Shown in pieces: positions 48,738 to 60,952 of a stretch of 64,000 nt of DNA. A program made the translations under genes and the position numbers. Below the pieces are notes generated by a model, which searched no databases, was not told where the DNA came from, and saw only the letters and a program-made list of their open reading frames with translations. Position 1 is the first letter of the stretch, and each line of letters begins with the position of its first letter. Origin of the DNA: Tetragonia tetragonoides (taxonomy: Eukaryota; Streptophyta; Magnoliopsida; Caryophyllales; Aizoaceae). The DNA is taken from NCBI GenBank assembly GCA_038025085.1, contig CM076147.1, positions 31,408,766 to 31,472,765 of the forward strand, read 5' to 3'.

Positions 48738-49069
48738 CACATTGCTATAGCTGTCAAAATTTGATCCGACCCGAAAACTTGATCTATACCAACCCGAAAA
48801 GTGTGGGTCATGAACAAAGAATTCTAACTCAAAACCCGATGCATACCGAACCCCCGAAACCGATATTTATTAGGTCAAACCCAAACCCGCTCTGGGTCGA
48901 CCAGTTGAGTTGGGACGTTCAAAATAAAACAGCTCAACATGAGAAAAGTGGATGACAAAAGACTTTAGCATATCAAATTTTCTTACATATCAACTCACTT
49001 TGACATTTGTAATTTCATATTTCTCATAAATAAGGGATTTTCTAATATTAATGAAATGATTTTGACTAA

Positions 49070-49747
<678 letters not shown>

Positions 49748-50095
49748 TAATTGTTATATTGGAATGGATTTTGATACTCGTTTGTATTAGTAAAAACCCA
49801 ATAACAAGTGAAAACTTTACGAGGTATTTTTCAAATAGATTAGAACCATATATTTTATGTCTGATATCATTATAGTGTGGAAAATATTTATTTTAAAGTT
49901 TAAAATAGAATTAATTATGCAATTATAACCAAATTAAAAAAATAAGTGCTCAACCGTTTGGGTCGACCCGAACCGGAACATATTAGGTCATGAACAAGCA
50001 TATCTCAACCCGAAAATAAAACGACCCGACCTGTTAAATGACTCGAACGAAAGTGATTCGACCTGACCGACCTATTTGACACCTCTACTCATTGC

Positions 50096-50538
50096 ATGGT
50101 AGTCTGGCACTGAAAGCATAAAATGTGTAAAATGTTCAATTTTTTGACAAACTTAGCATGTCTTACATGGCTAAGAGCTTAAGAGCACTATCAAAGTACA
50201 ATTACAAAGAGGGAGGCAACAGGCAAGCATGCTCGGGCACATCTACATACTTCACACAGGCTATCAGATACACACCCGCTTGCACAGTCGCTTTTCTAAA
50301 GACCATCAGCAGCTTCCAAATCCAATATGCTAGCTAAGGCTAAATTGTGGATTTTCAATTGACCAATCTGAATTTCTGTCATGTTACATCCATTACATAG
50401 GCATTCAGGGAAAGCAACTTTACTTACAGGAGCCCATATGTACAAAGGAGGGCAGTAGACCTTTGAGAAAATTACAGACACGTGGTATGAGAGGACTTTA
50501 ATAAAAACCCGAAGATCAAATCCTGTATATACAGGCGC
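50096..50538 (-). other. 3' flank / 3' UTR of VPE gene 1
   Basis: No other gene. The first ~250 bp after the VPE stop are probably 3' UTR. Confidence 0.5.
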
Positions 50539-53500
50539 TCAAGCGCTGAATCCCCTGTGCAACGAGCTCCAAGGGCCTGAAGGCATGCTTGGGCAAGCCT
50601 GGGCTGATGCCTCTGCCATCTGCTCAGCTGTGATCCCCGCATTACAAATGTTTGCGATTGAGCGCATGTGCTTCATTCCATACTGTGATAGCGATCCACA
50701 GTGCGTCTCAAAAGTCCTTACCTGGATGAAGAGTTAAGAGATTCCTCAATAATTAGGGGTTTTGTTTCATTACTCAACTGCAAATAACCTTTGAATATGA
50801 TGGGGAAAAGACGGCCTTAAGGGATAATGAAAAGGAGGTCTGAACTACATATGGTGACAGAAATATGATAAGTTACCAGTGTTTTAAGGCACTGCCAGTC
50901 GTCTACGAGGGGTTCCCCAGCAGGTCGGACTGTCTGCAGCACCTCTGGACCCTTCTCAATTCCAAACAAAAGCTTTCCAACAAGTTTCATGCCATGATCT
51001 AAGTGAGCTCTGTGTGACATCGCCTCCATAAACTGCTGCTGAGCATCCACCTTTCTTTGGGAGCCTTCAGGAGCATTGCGGAACTGAAGAAGAAGAATCG
51101 CAAATATTAATTGAGAGATTGCAACAGTCCCATAAAAAGGTCCAAAAAAATCCTAGGAAAATGTTCAAAAACCAATTAGAAGCTCAAAGCATTGCTATAG
51201 CAAATTATTGCTACTACAAGTCCTTGAGGCAGTTCTATTTTTTCTGCTGCACAGTTACCTAGAAGCCTAGAACTGCATTGCGCCATAAAGGATGATCTGC
51301 AAACATATCGATTTTCTCATACCCCTAGTTCCATTAAGGCATTACCCCCCATGCACCCCCAAAGAGAAAAGGCACTAAAGAGGGTGGTTCAAGTTATCAA
51401 TGACATTCACATAACATGCATTTAACAAAGACGATCTGCATATGCGCAAGACCGAGAAGTCAAGAGATTTAAACAACTGGTGCTGTAAAAGGTGGAAGTA
51501 CAAATACCTTCTCCCAGAAATGGATGAGATCAGCATCTCGCTGATTCACAGCTTTGGAAGACATGGGGCGCAATGAGTTATCATCCACATATGTATAATT
51601 CTCATTAGCAGGATTTGTACCAATGTACAAGTAGAGCTTATCTTTGCTAACAGCTTTATCACCAAACTGCATGACATGCGAGCCATAATAAGAGTCTGCA
51701 TTTGCTGTCCTTGTCTTAACCTGCACCAAACAGAATAACAACCATTCTCTTAACTTTTGAGAAAGAAATTCCAACCGATACTCAAACCCCCATAAAGCAC
51801 ACCCTAACAAAAATTAAAATGAAACAAAAATTAAAGACAGTTAAACAAAATGAATGTCAAGATAGAACAAGGTCCCTCTTAAACTTCTGCAGAAGATAAT
51901 CTCTAACTAGTATCCTCACCTTCATATGTAAACACCACCCCCCTCATTTTCTTCGTAAAGACAAAGACACTCAAATGCTCAGATAAATCCAATTGGAAAT
52001 AGAGAACACCAAAAATTAAATGGTGCAATCATAATTCATCACTCCAACTGATGCGATAGCCATAAGTTCTCACCAGTTCATATTGCTGCTTCAAGGTTTC
52101 AGCCCGCAGGTTACGTCTCTCACTGTTCACAAGATTAAAAAATTAGAAATCCGAAGCAAATTCACTGGTTACTACCACCGAGAAGAAAGAAACTTTAAGG
52201 AAAGGAGAAAAGTTACTGGAAATGTTGACATTAAGAATTGCAGGAATCAATTTTTGGTGAGCCACATAATTGGCCCAGGGATGAGGCAGGGCTCTAGGAA
52301 TTTAATGATGGGAAAGAACTCATGTCCATATGTCACAGGTGGTCCAAGTCTCCAACAAGTATAATAGGGCCAACTGTCAGGCAATAATGTAATATAAATA
52401 GCCCTTACCATTTCACATTAAGAAATGACATAGCTAACATGGTACTCAGGTACTGAATATTTCTTTGCAAAACAAGAAGTTAAACTGAAAACCTCATACA
52501 ATTAAAGTTCCCAACTCATAATATTGTGTCTTCATTTGTAAAACTCATAATTAGTTAAGGAAGGTCCTTAGCCCACCAGAATTAAGGGTTCTGAGACAAG
52601 ATATGCTCATTTCATTTCTTTTCCCTTACTATTCCCTATGTGTGTACTTGTTTGAAGGCTTTGCCTATATTTGCAGGGTGTATTAATTCAAATGCATGGC
52701 ATTGTAGGAGCCAGCTTCGGTGAATGAAAAACAGGAAAATTGACTGATAGGCAGAAGAGAGTTTAAGCTTGTACTCTAACATGGATTCCCTTTCCTTATA
52801 GTGGTGTTTAGACTTTGGCAGCAGCAATGATTAGAAAATCATTTGTCCAGGGACAGAAGGAGATGAAAGATGAGCATAGAGATAGCTCTTAGACATCTAT
52901 TGTCAGCTGTCACCAACAAAAATGATAAGCAAAAAAGGATAGAAACTTGCTGAATCAGATATCCACCCAGTACCAGTCAAAGAGAGAGTGAGGGTAACAG
53001 ATGAGCAGAGTTACTAAGACCGACAAGTTTATTACAAACTCATTCGTCAATATACTGCTTAAAAGAATTTGTAAGAGCTACAAGAATGAAATACGAGTAA
53101 GCATTCTGTGCATATCAGATAACATATTAATCTCACAAAGAGGCAGAAAATCAAGGAAATTATATCCTCGCCTTCACCATATGTTTCTTTTTGTTTTTTT
53201 CCCACCGTTCCGTTATCCTCACCCCATGTGATCGACTAATCGTATCTAGTAGTCTAACTCCTCATCGATGCCAAAAAGGGATACCTAATGTTTACTTGTA
53301 ATGTGGAAATCAACATATTATTCTACAATTCACCTGCTAACTTTAACATACAGAAACATTTTATTGTTTGGTCTAACAGCAGTAGCTTACTACAACACTT
53401 CTCCCTTCCCCCCCCCCCCCCAAAATAAAAATTATAGAGAATAAATGCAAGCAAATAGTGTAGGCAGAAAAGGAAAAGAGAAATATAATTCATAAATCTG

Positions 53501-56500
53501 ATAAATGAGCAAATTTCGTTGTGAGTAATATCTAAATCAAAATTCCATATGCCGGTCATACCTGTCTTCCATCCAAGCAACACTATACAAGTCACCCAAA
53601 CAGGTCTCGTACTCTGGAGGGGGACTAGGATACTCCCCAGGACAATAAGTTCCCCAGCTACTCTCCACAGCATTTGCGGCAGTGGTCGCATAGATATTTA
53701 GCCCATCAGGAAGAAGGCCCTCAAAGATGCTTCCAGATTCACAGGCTTCAAGATAAAATACCTAAAATATTGGTGATGAAAAAATTCATCAGCTGACAAA
53801 AGTACTAAGATGGAAGACAGCTGGAAAACAAGAAAACTAAAGCTCCATCCAGTTTTACGAAAAAAGTTCTCCTCAATAATCATGTGGGTTAGGAGAAAAT
53901 GTGTTTACTGTTTCCTACCTAGACAGGTTTCTGTATTAAAGATCTCACACATGTTCTATTAGTAACACCATATATTTTGAGGGTAAATAACATCGTAAAT
54001 AAAATGCAATAACTTGTAAATAATAACAGGATAAATGTAAAGAGGAAAGTATTCTGATGCAAATTATTTTCCAATTTCCACCAAACTAAACGGAGCCTAA
54101 CCTCGAATGTTCTACAGCAATCAACAAACGTTTATCCATAGACCATAAAGTGAGGGGGGAAATTGAAAGGTTGGGGGTAGGAATTCTTACAAGGCTCTTA
54201 TATGATCCGGAAGCGTGCTTTTTCTTCAGTGTATCTATCAGCTCATCCGCATAAAGGTATGGGTTGGTAGGCATCCCTGACCAAAGCACAGAGTGAGTTA
54301 AGAGGCATACTTACCACAGATGCAAAAGTAATGCGGGGGGCGGGGGGGGGGGGGGGGGGGACAATAAAACAAAGACAAGCTGAACATGCTGGCGTATATC
54401 TGTGTCAATTCTTCACTCCATAAGCAAAAGGCATATTTGAACCATAAATCATCCATTAATCAGGTCTAAAACAGTCATTATGTGATCAGGCTGACCAAGT
54501 AATTGAGACTTCAAATTTCTAGAGTATCAACTCAACCATATTCTTCAGAGTTGCCAAAGAAAATAAATTAAAAACTATCTTTTCAGCAACCATGCCAAAA
54601 GACAAGCTGAACATGCTGGCATATATCTGTGTCAATTCTTCCCTCCATAAGCAAAAGGCATATTTGAACCATAAATCATCCATTAATCAGGTCTAAAACA
54701 GTCATTATGTGATCAGGCTGACCAAGTAATTGAGACTTCAAATTTCTAGAGTATCAACTCAACCATATTCTTCAGAGTTGCCAAAGAAAATAAATTAAAA
54801 ACTATCTTTTCAGCAACCATGCCAAAAGAGATAAGTTTATGAAGAAAACAAACTCCCACAACACAGGCAAATTGAACATGGCACCTCACAGACTGCTGAG
54901 AAAGCGTAACTAAGTGAATTCATAGCTAATAAAAGCTGACCGAACACGACAACCCGACACGAACCTAACCCGAAATAAGCGGGTTTGGGTTGAGATTTTC
55001 AACTCGTTTAATTAAATGGGTCCGACACGACTAACCCGTTTAATAAATGGGTAAGGTTAGGGTTGAAAGTCTTAACCCGACAATAACCCACCTAACCCGT
55101 TTACTCACTTTTGACAAAAAAAGAAAATTGAATATCAACACATTTTGTGACATAAATATTTAATAATGATGAGAACATATCATCTTCTCTTAACCCAATA
55201 GTTTATTTCTCAATTACATACTTATTTGATAATTTAAATATATATTTTTTCCTTTATATATAAAATTTAATCATTTTCTCCAAAAATTAATCAGTTAAAT
55301 GGGTTAAATGGGTTGACCTGATCAACCCGTTTATTAAATGGGTAGGATTAGGGTTGGAGTTTTCAACCTGTTTAATAAATGGGTTAGGATTGGGTCAAGC
55401 ATTTTTCAACCCGTTTATATATAACCCGAACACGAACCCCACCCAACCCGACAAATTTCCAGCTCTAGCTAATACAACCAGCATACAAAATATAGAAGGG
55501 ACTTTGGTGGAATTAACTTGGCAATCTCTTCAAAGCATGAAAGCACCCAAAAGTCATGGCCCCAATATTTTGGTATGACAATGCCCTTACCCTGCCTAGG
55601 CGGGAGCCTTTTTGGGGCATTGGGGTAATGTTAATGATGAGTGTCGCCAAACACAGACTTCCCTGGTAGATGATGTGTCATGTGCCCAACACACGGACAC
55701 TACGAGATACAACAGTGTCATACATATATTAGGCTCTTCACCCTCTATGAATCTCAAGAAGCATCCAACAAAACTGGAATTTCGAACCTTTAAGCAAAAC
55801 ACCAAATAAAGTTGCAAGACAAAGTTTTTCAAAATATTATCTTGTTTCCATATCAATGCATACAAGAACTAAGATATGCCATAGTTATCATATTATATTC
55901 TCATACACTCAGGAGAAGATAAAGATAACATAAAAGAGAGTTAGTAATCTTAAATACTAACCGAGCACGCCAGGACCACCATGATCCGAGTAAAACGCGA
56001 AGATATGATCATTAGGGCCACTATCAATCACCTTTCCACTTCCACCCTTAATAGCTGTTTTGTCCCCAAGTAGAGCTGCCAAAAAGTTGTTAACAGTCAC
56101 ATTTTCCCCGGTGTAATCCTGCCACAACACATCAAATAAATAAGATGAACTAAGCATATAATACTTTATTCATCAGCAGTCAAACAAAGGTGTGAACATG
56201 AAAACAACCTTCGGAACTCCTGCATAGACATTATCTCCATGTGGGCTGTTAATGATGACTCCAGGCCTTGGGTTCTCCTCATTGTTAGCAATGTCGTCAT
56301 ACATGAAAACAACGATATTTTCATCCTTCAAACCACCTTTCTTCAGAATTTGGTAAGCATGACAAACATCAGCCTGGACAGGAGATTAACAAGAACAAAA
56401 TCACTGGGTTGACTAGATGAACGAGTGAACTGAAAGACCAAATCAAAGAGGCAAAAGAACTGAGCACTTCCTTTATCAGGGAATTTATAAGAAGAGCAGG

Positions 56501-57831
56501 TCAATCTTAAGCATGTCAGACAAGCGAGTTCCTAATTGAGTCGCATTTGTTAGTGGCAGCTGCACCATTAGATGACAAATCCTAGACATAAACAATGACG
56601 ATAACAAACTGTATGCCAACAAACCGAAAGAGCTAACGTTTCGTATTCCATATACGCCAACCTTATGGGTTGGGAAGTGACCAGTGGTGCTGCCTTTGAC
56701 CCAATCCACTGCGATGGAGCACCCTTTTCCCACCACCCCGCCACCCAAACTCAAGCCTGAGGCCAAGCACAGGGTCATCCCATACTTCTTTTTTTTTTTG
56801 GGGGGGTGGGGGGGACTTAAACCCCATACATTAGTTCTATCTCCTATGTGACATTCATTCCTTCTTAAGTTCATAACTTGCTAATTGGCACTAGCAAGAA
56901 TCATTTATTCCCAACAACACAAGGCACAAAAGTCACATGATTGATGCATTTCTTGTCTTTTCAGAATTATGGGAAAATAGAGGACCCCAAGCAAATGATA
57001 AAATTAGGCCCTACACCATCTACTCTCATTTCAGCATACTGGAGCCAACGAGTAACCTCATTCATAAAAGGGATATAACGATAATAACTACTACTGTACT
57101 GACCAACTTTGAATTGATATTAATGAACATAAGTACTATGCAACTAATAAAGAAATATTTAGTCAATTCACAAAATTCTTCAAATTCCATGAGCTAATAA
57201 GAACTAAAAAGACATGATAAGACATTTCCCATTAAAAATCCCAACAGAGAACATTAACCAGAATACTTTGATGTCTCTACAACAAATTAAGAAATACCCT
57301 AAACTTGATAACTATTGAAAAACAAGAAAAGTCAACATTCAAATTTGAACTGACCCATTAATTAAAATTTAAAAAAAAAAAAAAATCTTACTGAGCTAAG
57401 AACAAGTGTTAACAGCCACAAAAAACTCTTTTAAGGAAAAAAAAACGGTCTTTACATGATCAACCATATATTCTAGATAAATTATAGAAACTATGGACTA
57501 AAAATTCTAGAAAAAACCCTGCTTTTAAAAAATAAACTGAACAAAAAAAATCAAATAAAAACGAAAAATTAGATGAAAATACAGAAAAAAAAAAAAAAAA
57601 AGTCACCTGGTGTCTATAATTCCAATACCCATTAGAGCCAGCCATCAAAATTGCCCATTTAGTCCCAACAGAATTATCATCAACATCGTTGCTATAAGGA
57701 AAAGCATGATCAAGTATTGAATTATGATCGGACGGTAGCCTGATGAAGTCATCGCTAATCTGACGGCCCACAGTAAGCCAGCTCAGCGTTAGGAACAGGG
57801 TTAACCGTACGCCGGCGGTGTAGCGTATCAT
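50539..57831 (-). CDS. VPE: Vacuolar processing enzyme (legumain, asparaginyl endopeptidase), gene 1
   Basis: Nine minus-strand exons (57831-57607, 56373-56209, 56118-55962, 54276-54191, 53761-53562, 52122-52074, 51720-51508, 51083-50877, 50721-50539) join without a lesion into 494 residues, normal for plant VPEs. Residues about 1-22 are a signal peptide ([12 protein letters not shown]). The caspase-like C13 peptidase core has [42 protein letters not shown] with catalytic His176, and [13 protein letters not shown] with catalytic Cys218. The C-terminal part (from about residue 330) is the autoinhibitory prodomain, ending with [18 protein letters not shown]. VPEs cleave after Asn/Asp in the vacuole, maturing storage proteins and acting in cell death. 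Subtype (alpha, beta, gamma) is not decided. Introns carry a hAT MITE and a tandem duplication. Confidence 0.96.
53409..53421. repeat. Poly-C run in VPE1 intron 5
   Basis: A run of about 13 C in the intron between exons 5 and 6. Such runs are prone to sequencing length error. Confidence 0.8.
54336..54360. repeat. Poly-G run in VPE1 intron 3
   Basis: About 25 bases, all G except one C, just upstream of exon 4 in minus-strand terms. Length is probably unreliable. Confidence 0.85.
54374..54827. repeat. 227-bp tandem duplication in VPE1 intron 3
   Basis: GACAAGCTGAACATGCTGGC starts at 54374 and again at 54601; the two copies run to about 54600 and 54827 and differ at only two positions that I can see (GCG/GCA, CACT/CCCT). 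Confidence 0.95.
54932..55466. mobile_element. hAT-like MITE, 535 bp, in VPE1 intron 3
   Basis: A perfect 8-bp duplication AGCTAATA flanks it (54924-54931, 55467-55474). Tips are AAAGCTGACCGAACACG and, in reverse, AGAGCTGGAAATTTGTCGGG. The interior is rich in AACCCGTTTA and AAATGGGTTA blocks in both orientations. Non-coding. Confidence 0.85.
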
Positions 57832-57933
57832 CGTCTACGGTGACCGGTGGGGAAAAAGAAAAGGTAACGGAGCAGAGAGAGAGAGAGAGAGAGGGAATAA
57901 AATGTTGGGTGAAGAAAGTGGATTTAATGGAAG

Positions 57934-57941
57934 ATATATAA
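57934..57941 (-). promoter_or_regulatory. TATA-like box of VPE gene 1
   Basis: On the minus strand ATTATATATCTTCC lies about 105 bp before the ATG. A CT-rich leader (CTCTCTCTCTCTCTCT, 57876-57893) lies between them. Confidence 0.55.
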
Positions 57942-58232
57942 TGAATTAATGATTAAAGTTTAGTGGGATTTTTATTTGTATTTGTAAAGAATTTTTAGTG
58001 GGTGATTACGTGAAGGGTGTAATTACCGTTGATTAATGAGTTTGTGGTGATGTATTTACACGTGTACGATTAGGATTGGCGGAGTTGTCGTTGTGGGTGA
58101 TTGTGCTTTAGTATGTTTTTTAATGGGTTAAGCAATAGTTGGTGATTGGTTCTTTTTTCTGGCTTTTGAGTTTTGAGTAATTCGTTTCTTTGTCCTTTTC
58201 AAATGGATTCCTTTTTTATCTTCCCTTTTTCG

Positions 58233-58405
58233 GAAAAATGCTTAATTTATCTATTGGGTAGTTTATCCAGGTGATGTGGATGAGAAAAAAAAATGTGTAC
58301 ATTGGAACTCAAATATTTTCAATTTGGAAAATAAAATACCAAAACCCAACCAATCACCAATTCACACATCACTTGGATAAATCACCCGATGGGTAAACTA
58401 ATATT
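58233..58405. mobile_element. Foldback element upstream of VPE gene 1
   Basis: TATTGGGTAGTTTATCCAGG...GTGATGTG pairs with the reverse of the right end (CATCGGGTGATTTATCCAAG...GTGATGTG), an imperfect inverted repeat around an AT-rich loop. No coding potential; target duplication not clear. Confidence 0.55.
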
Positions 58406-60952
58406 TCTCCCCTTTTTCGTTCGTTTAATACTTCCTTTTATCTTTGCTTTTTGGGTAGGAAAATGAGTGTTTGTAATCTAAAATTTGTGTAGTTTTGTGA
58501 AATAATCTCATGTTTTGAAGTTACCATACGTATTTTCGAATTTTGATCCCATTCTCATTGACGATATGATCTTCAATTAGCTATTAATGCGTATAAATGA
58601 CAATTCCTTATAAATAATTGAGAACGTGCGTTAGTCTCACATTATCTTAAAAAAAAGTGAGAAAATCAGTGTAACTCACTTCATTTTACTCATTCTATCA
58701 TCGACTTACGCAAGCTCTAATTGTTCTCTCCAGAGCCTCATTTCTTGGTTTTGGTCGGTATAAATTGAAGATCAACCGAAGTTGACACAATTTGGGATCT
58801 TTCTTACTTTTTTTTTATTTTGATATTGGAGTTTTAATTCACATAAAACCTCCATAATCAATTATGGTTCAATAAGGAAATGCCACACAAAATTGTCTAA
58901 GTCCTAATCATGAGCAAAATGACAATTTTGAATGGAGATCATCTCAGTGCTAGTGTGGGTGAGTAAGAGTGTAACACTGCAAACGTTTATCAAATTAAAG
59001 CTTGGGGTTATTTATGTTAATTTTAAAAGTTGAAATTATTTAGGTTAAGTTGAAAATACTTTGGATCATTGACATCAAAATTTTATTGTATGCAATGGTA
59101 ATATTATAAGGAGGGTTATTTTTGTACTGACTAGTTTCAGAATAAACTTTTAAAATATTTTGGTTGAAAAGAGGGTAAGAGACTAAGAGGTAAGGAAAAT
59201 CCCCCAAATATCCCTAACAAATTCGAACGATAGTGGAGTTGTGCAAAAATCTAATTGATATTTCATCCTAAAAACGAGTTGTTGTTAGGGAGAATAACCC
59301 AATTAAACTTATACGCTAGTCTTTTTCTCCTTTTCTTTCAATATGGGAAACAATTAATCAGATTTACACTATTAGCAATTCTCAAGTTGAGTCGACAATA
59401 ATGTCTCAACTTGCCAAATAGGGAGATTTTTAAAATCATCAAACAAAAGGGAGACAAAAAAGAGAAGGAATCAACAATTGCAATGAAATACAACTACTCG
59501 GAAAAAAGAAAAAACCTTAAAATCTTGAGACACATTTCGTTGTCTCAGCTTAAAAACTCTAAGACTAATCGCACTCACTCTTATCCCCCAAATCTGAATA
59601 CGAATATGGAGTTTGTATTTATCAATTTACCTAAGTAATTATTTTATCCTTATTACAAACTTAATATGGAACAAGAAAAAAAGACAACAATTTTTTGAGT
59701 GAAAAAAAAAAAAAAAAAAACTGAATACTCCGGGTACCCCATACTTTGAGCATCTAGCTTTGGTTTTGGTCTAGATTCTTACTATTAAATATCTGGTACA
59801 GTGGTATTATGAAATTAGACGTTTGAGGAACCTACAAAATGTCATTGTTCACAAATCACAAGTTGGCTGAAGTTAAAGGAACATACAAAAATGTCATTGC
59901 GTGCACCCTTAATAATAATGCTGAAGTAGTAACTGACGCTGTCTTTCGTTGTCATAAGGGCGCGATTTCCTTTCATGCCCATCTACACAAAGTAGAAGAT
60001 AACATTAGTGTGTTTGGGACCGATAAAGGGAAGAAAAAAAAACCCTAAGAAAAAGGATGTTTGTAATCATATACGAGTAAAATAATTAGTGGGCTTTTTA
60101 TGACGCCGTCTTAATATGAGGCTACTTCTTTTATAGACAAGCTTGACGGTGATATGATATCATATTTATTTGAGACGTCATAAGTTAAGATCGCCTTATA
60201 TGAGTTTTTGTGTAAAATAATAAATCAAATATGAGAAATAGTTTTCTTAAAGTAGTCCACCTACTAAATTAGCAACATAGTGTGTTCGTTATTTTATTTC
60301 ACTAAGCATTAAGTAATGTCTCTATCATAAAAAGAAAAGCATTAGGTAATGTCATGTACTTTATTATCAGAAGTCAGAACAAAAAAGGGTAATGTGCTAA
60401 TGTCATGCACTTACTGGATAGTGGCCCTGAATTAAAAGCTTCAATGCCCAACAAGCAGACCAAGCCCAAGAAGGAAAAAAGAAAACAAAAAGCCCAAAAA
60501 GGACAAAAAGAAAAGAAACAGTCCAAGAAAAAGAGAGAAAAGAGAAAGCTCAAGAAGTAGGCAATTTTTTACAAAATGGTCCGGGCTATAAAATGAAAAG
60601 CTAGTTGCTGAGGCCCTGAGGATTGGCCGTTATTCTTGTAAAATAACCACCTGCTTATATGAGACGCTACCTTGATGCCGCCTCATATAAGTTTTTGTAA
60701 TTTTATTTTTGCTTCGCCTTGAGGATTCTAGATTTACTTTCGGTAGCATATTTACAATCTGGAGGAAATAAAAATAAAAATAAAAATGTAGATTTATTTA
60801 CTATGGAATGAACATGATAATGCAGAGTAAAAAAGTCATAACCATTTATCTGCATATACATTCAAGTACACATATTGACATTGAAAAGTCTTTTCTTATT
60901 GTATCAAAATCTCTCTAATATTTAGCTAATTCAATTTTGGCTTTGGTCCAAA
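58406..60952. other. Spacer between the two VPE genes
   Basis: AT-rich, with no convincing gene. The ORF at 59839-60048 has no recognisable domain. Scraps of a dispersed repeat (GACGCCGTCTTAATATGAGG at 60102-60121; GATGCCGCCTCATATAAG at 60674-60691) match those near 29000-29110. An AAGAAAAAG-rich stretch lies at 60460-60560. Confidence 0.5.

Noticed and set aside
59839..60048. 69-residue ORF between the VPE genes
   Set aside because: It has a plausible start but no recognisable domain and no promoter signal; it could be chance.
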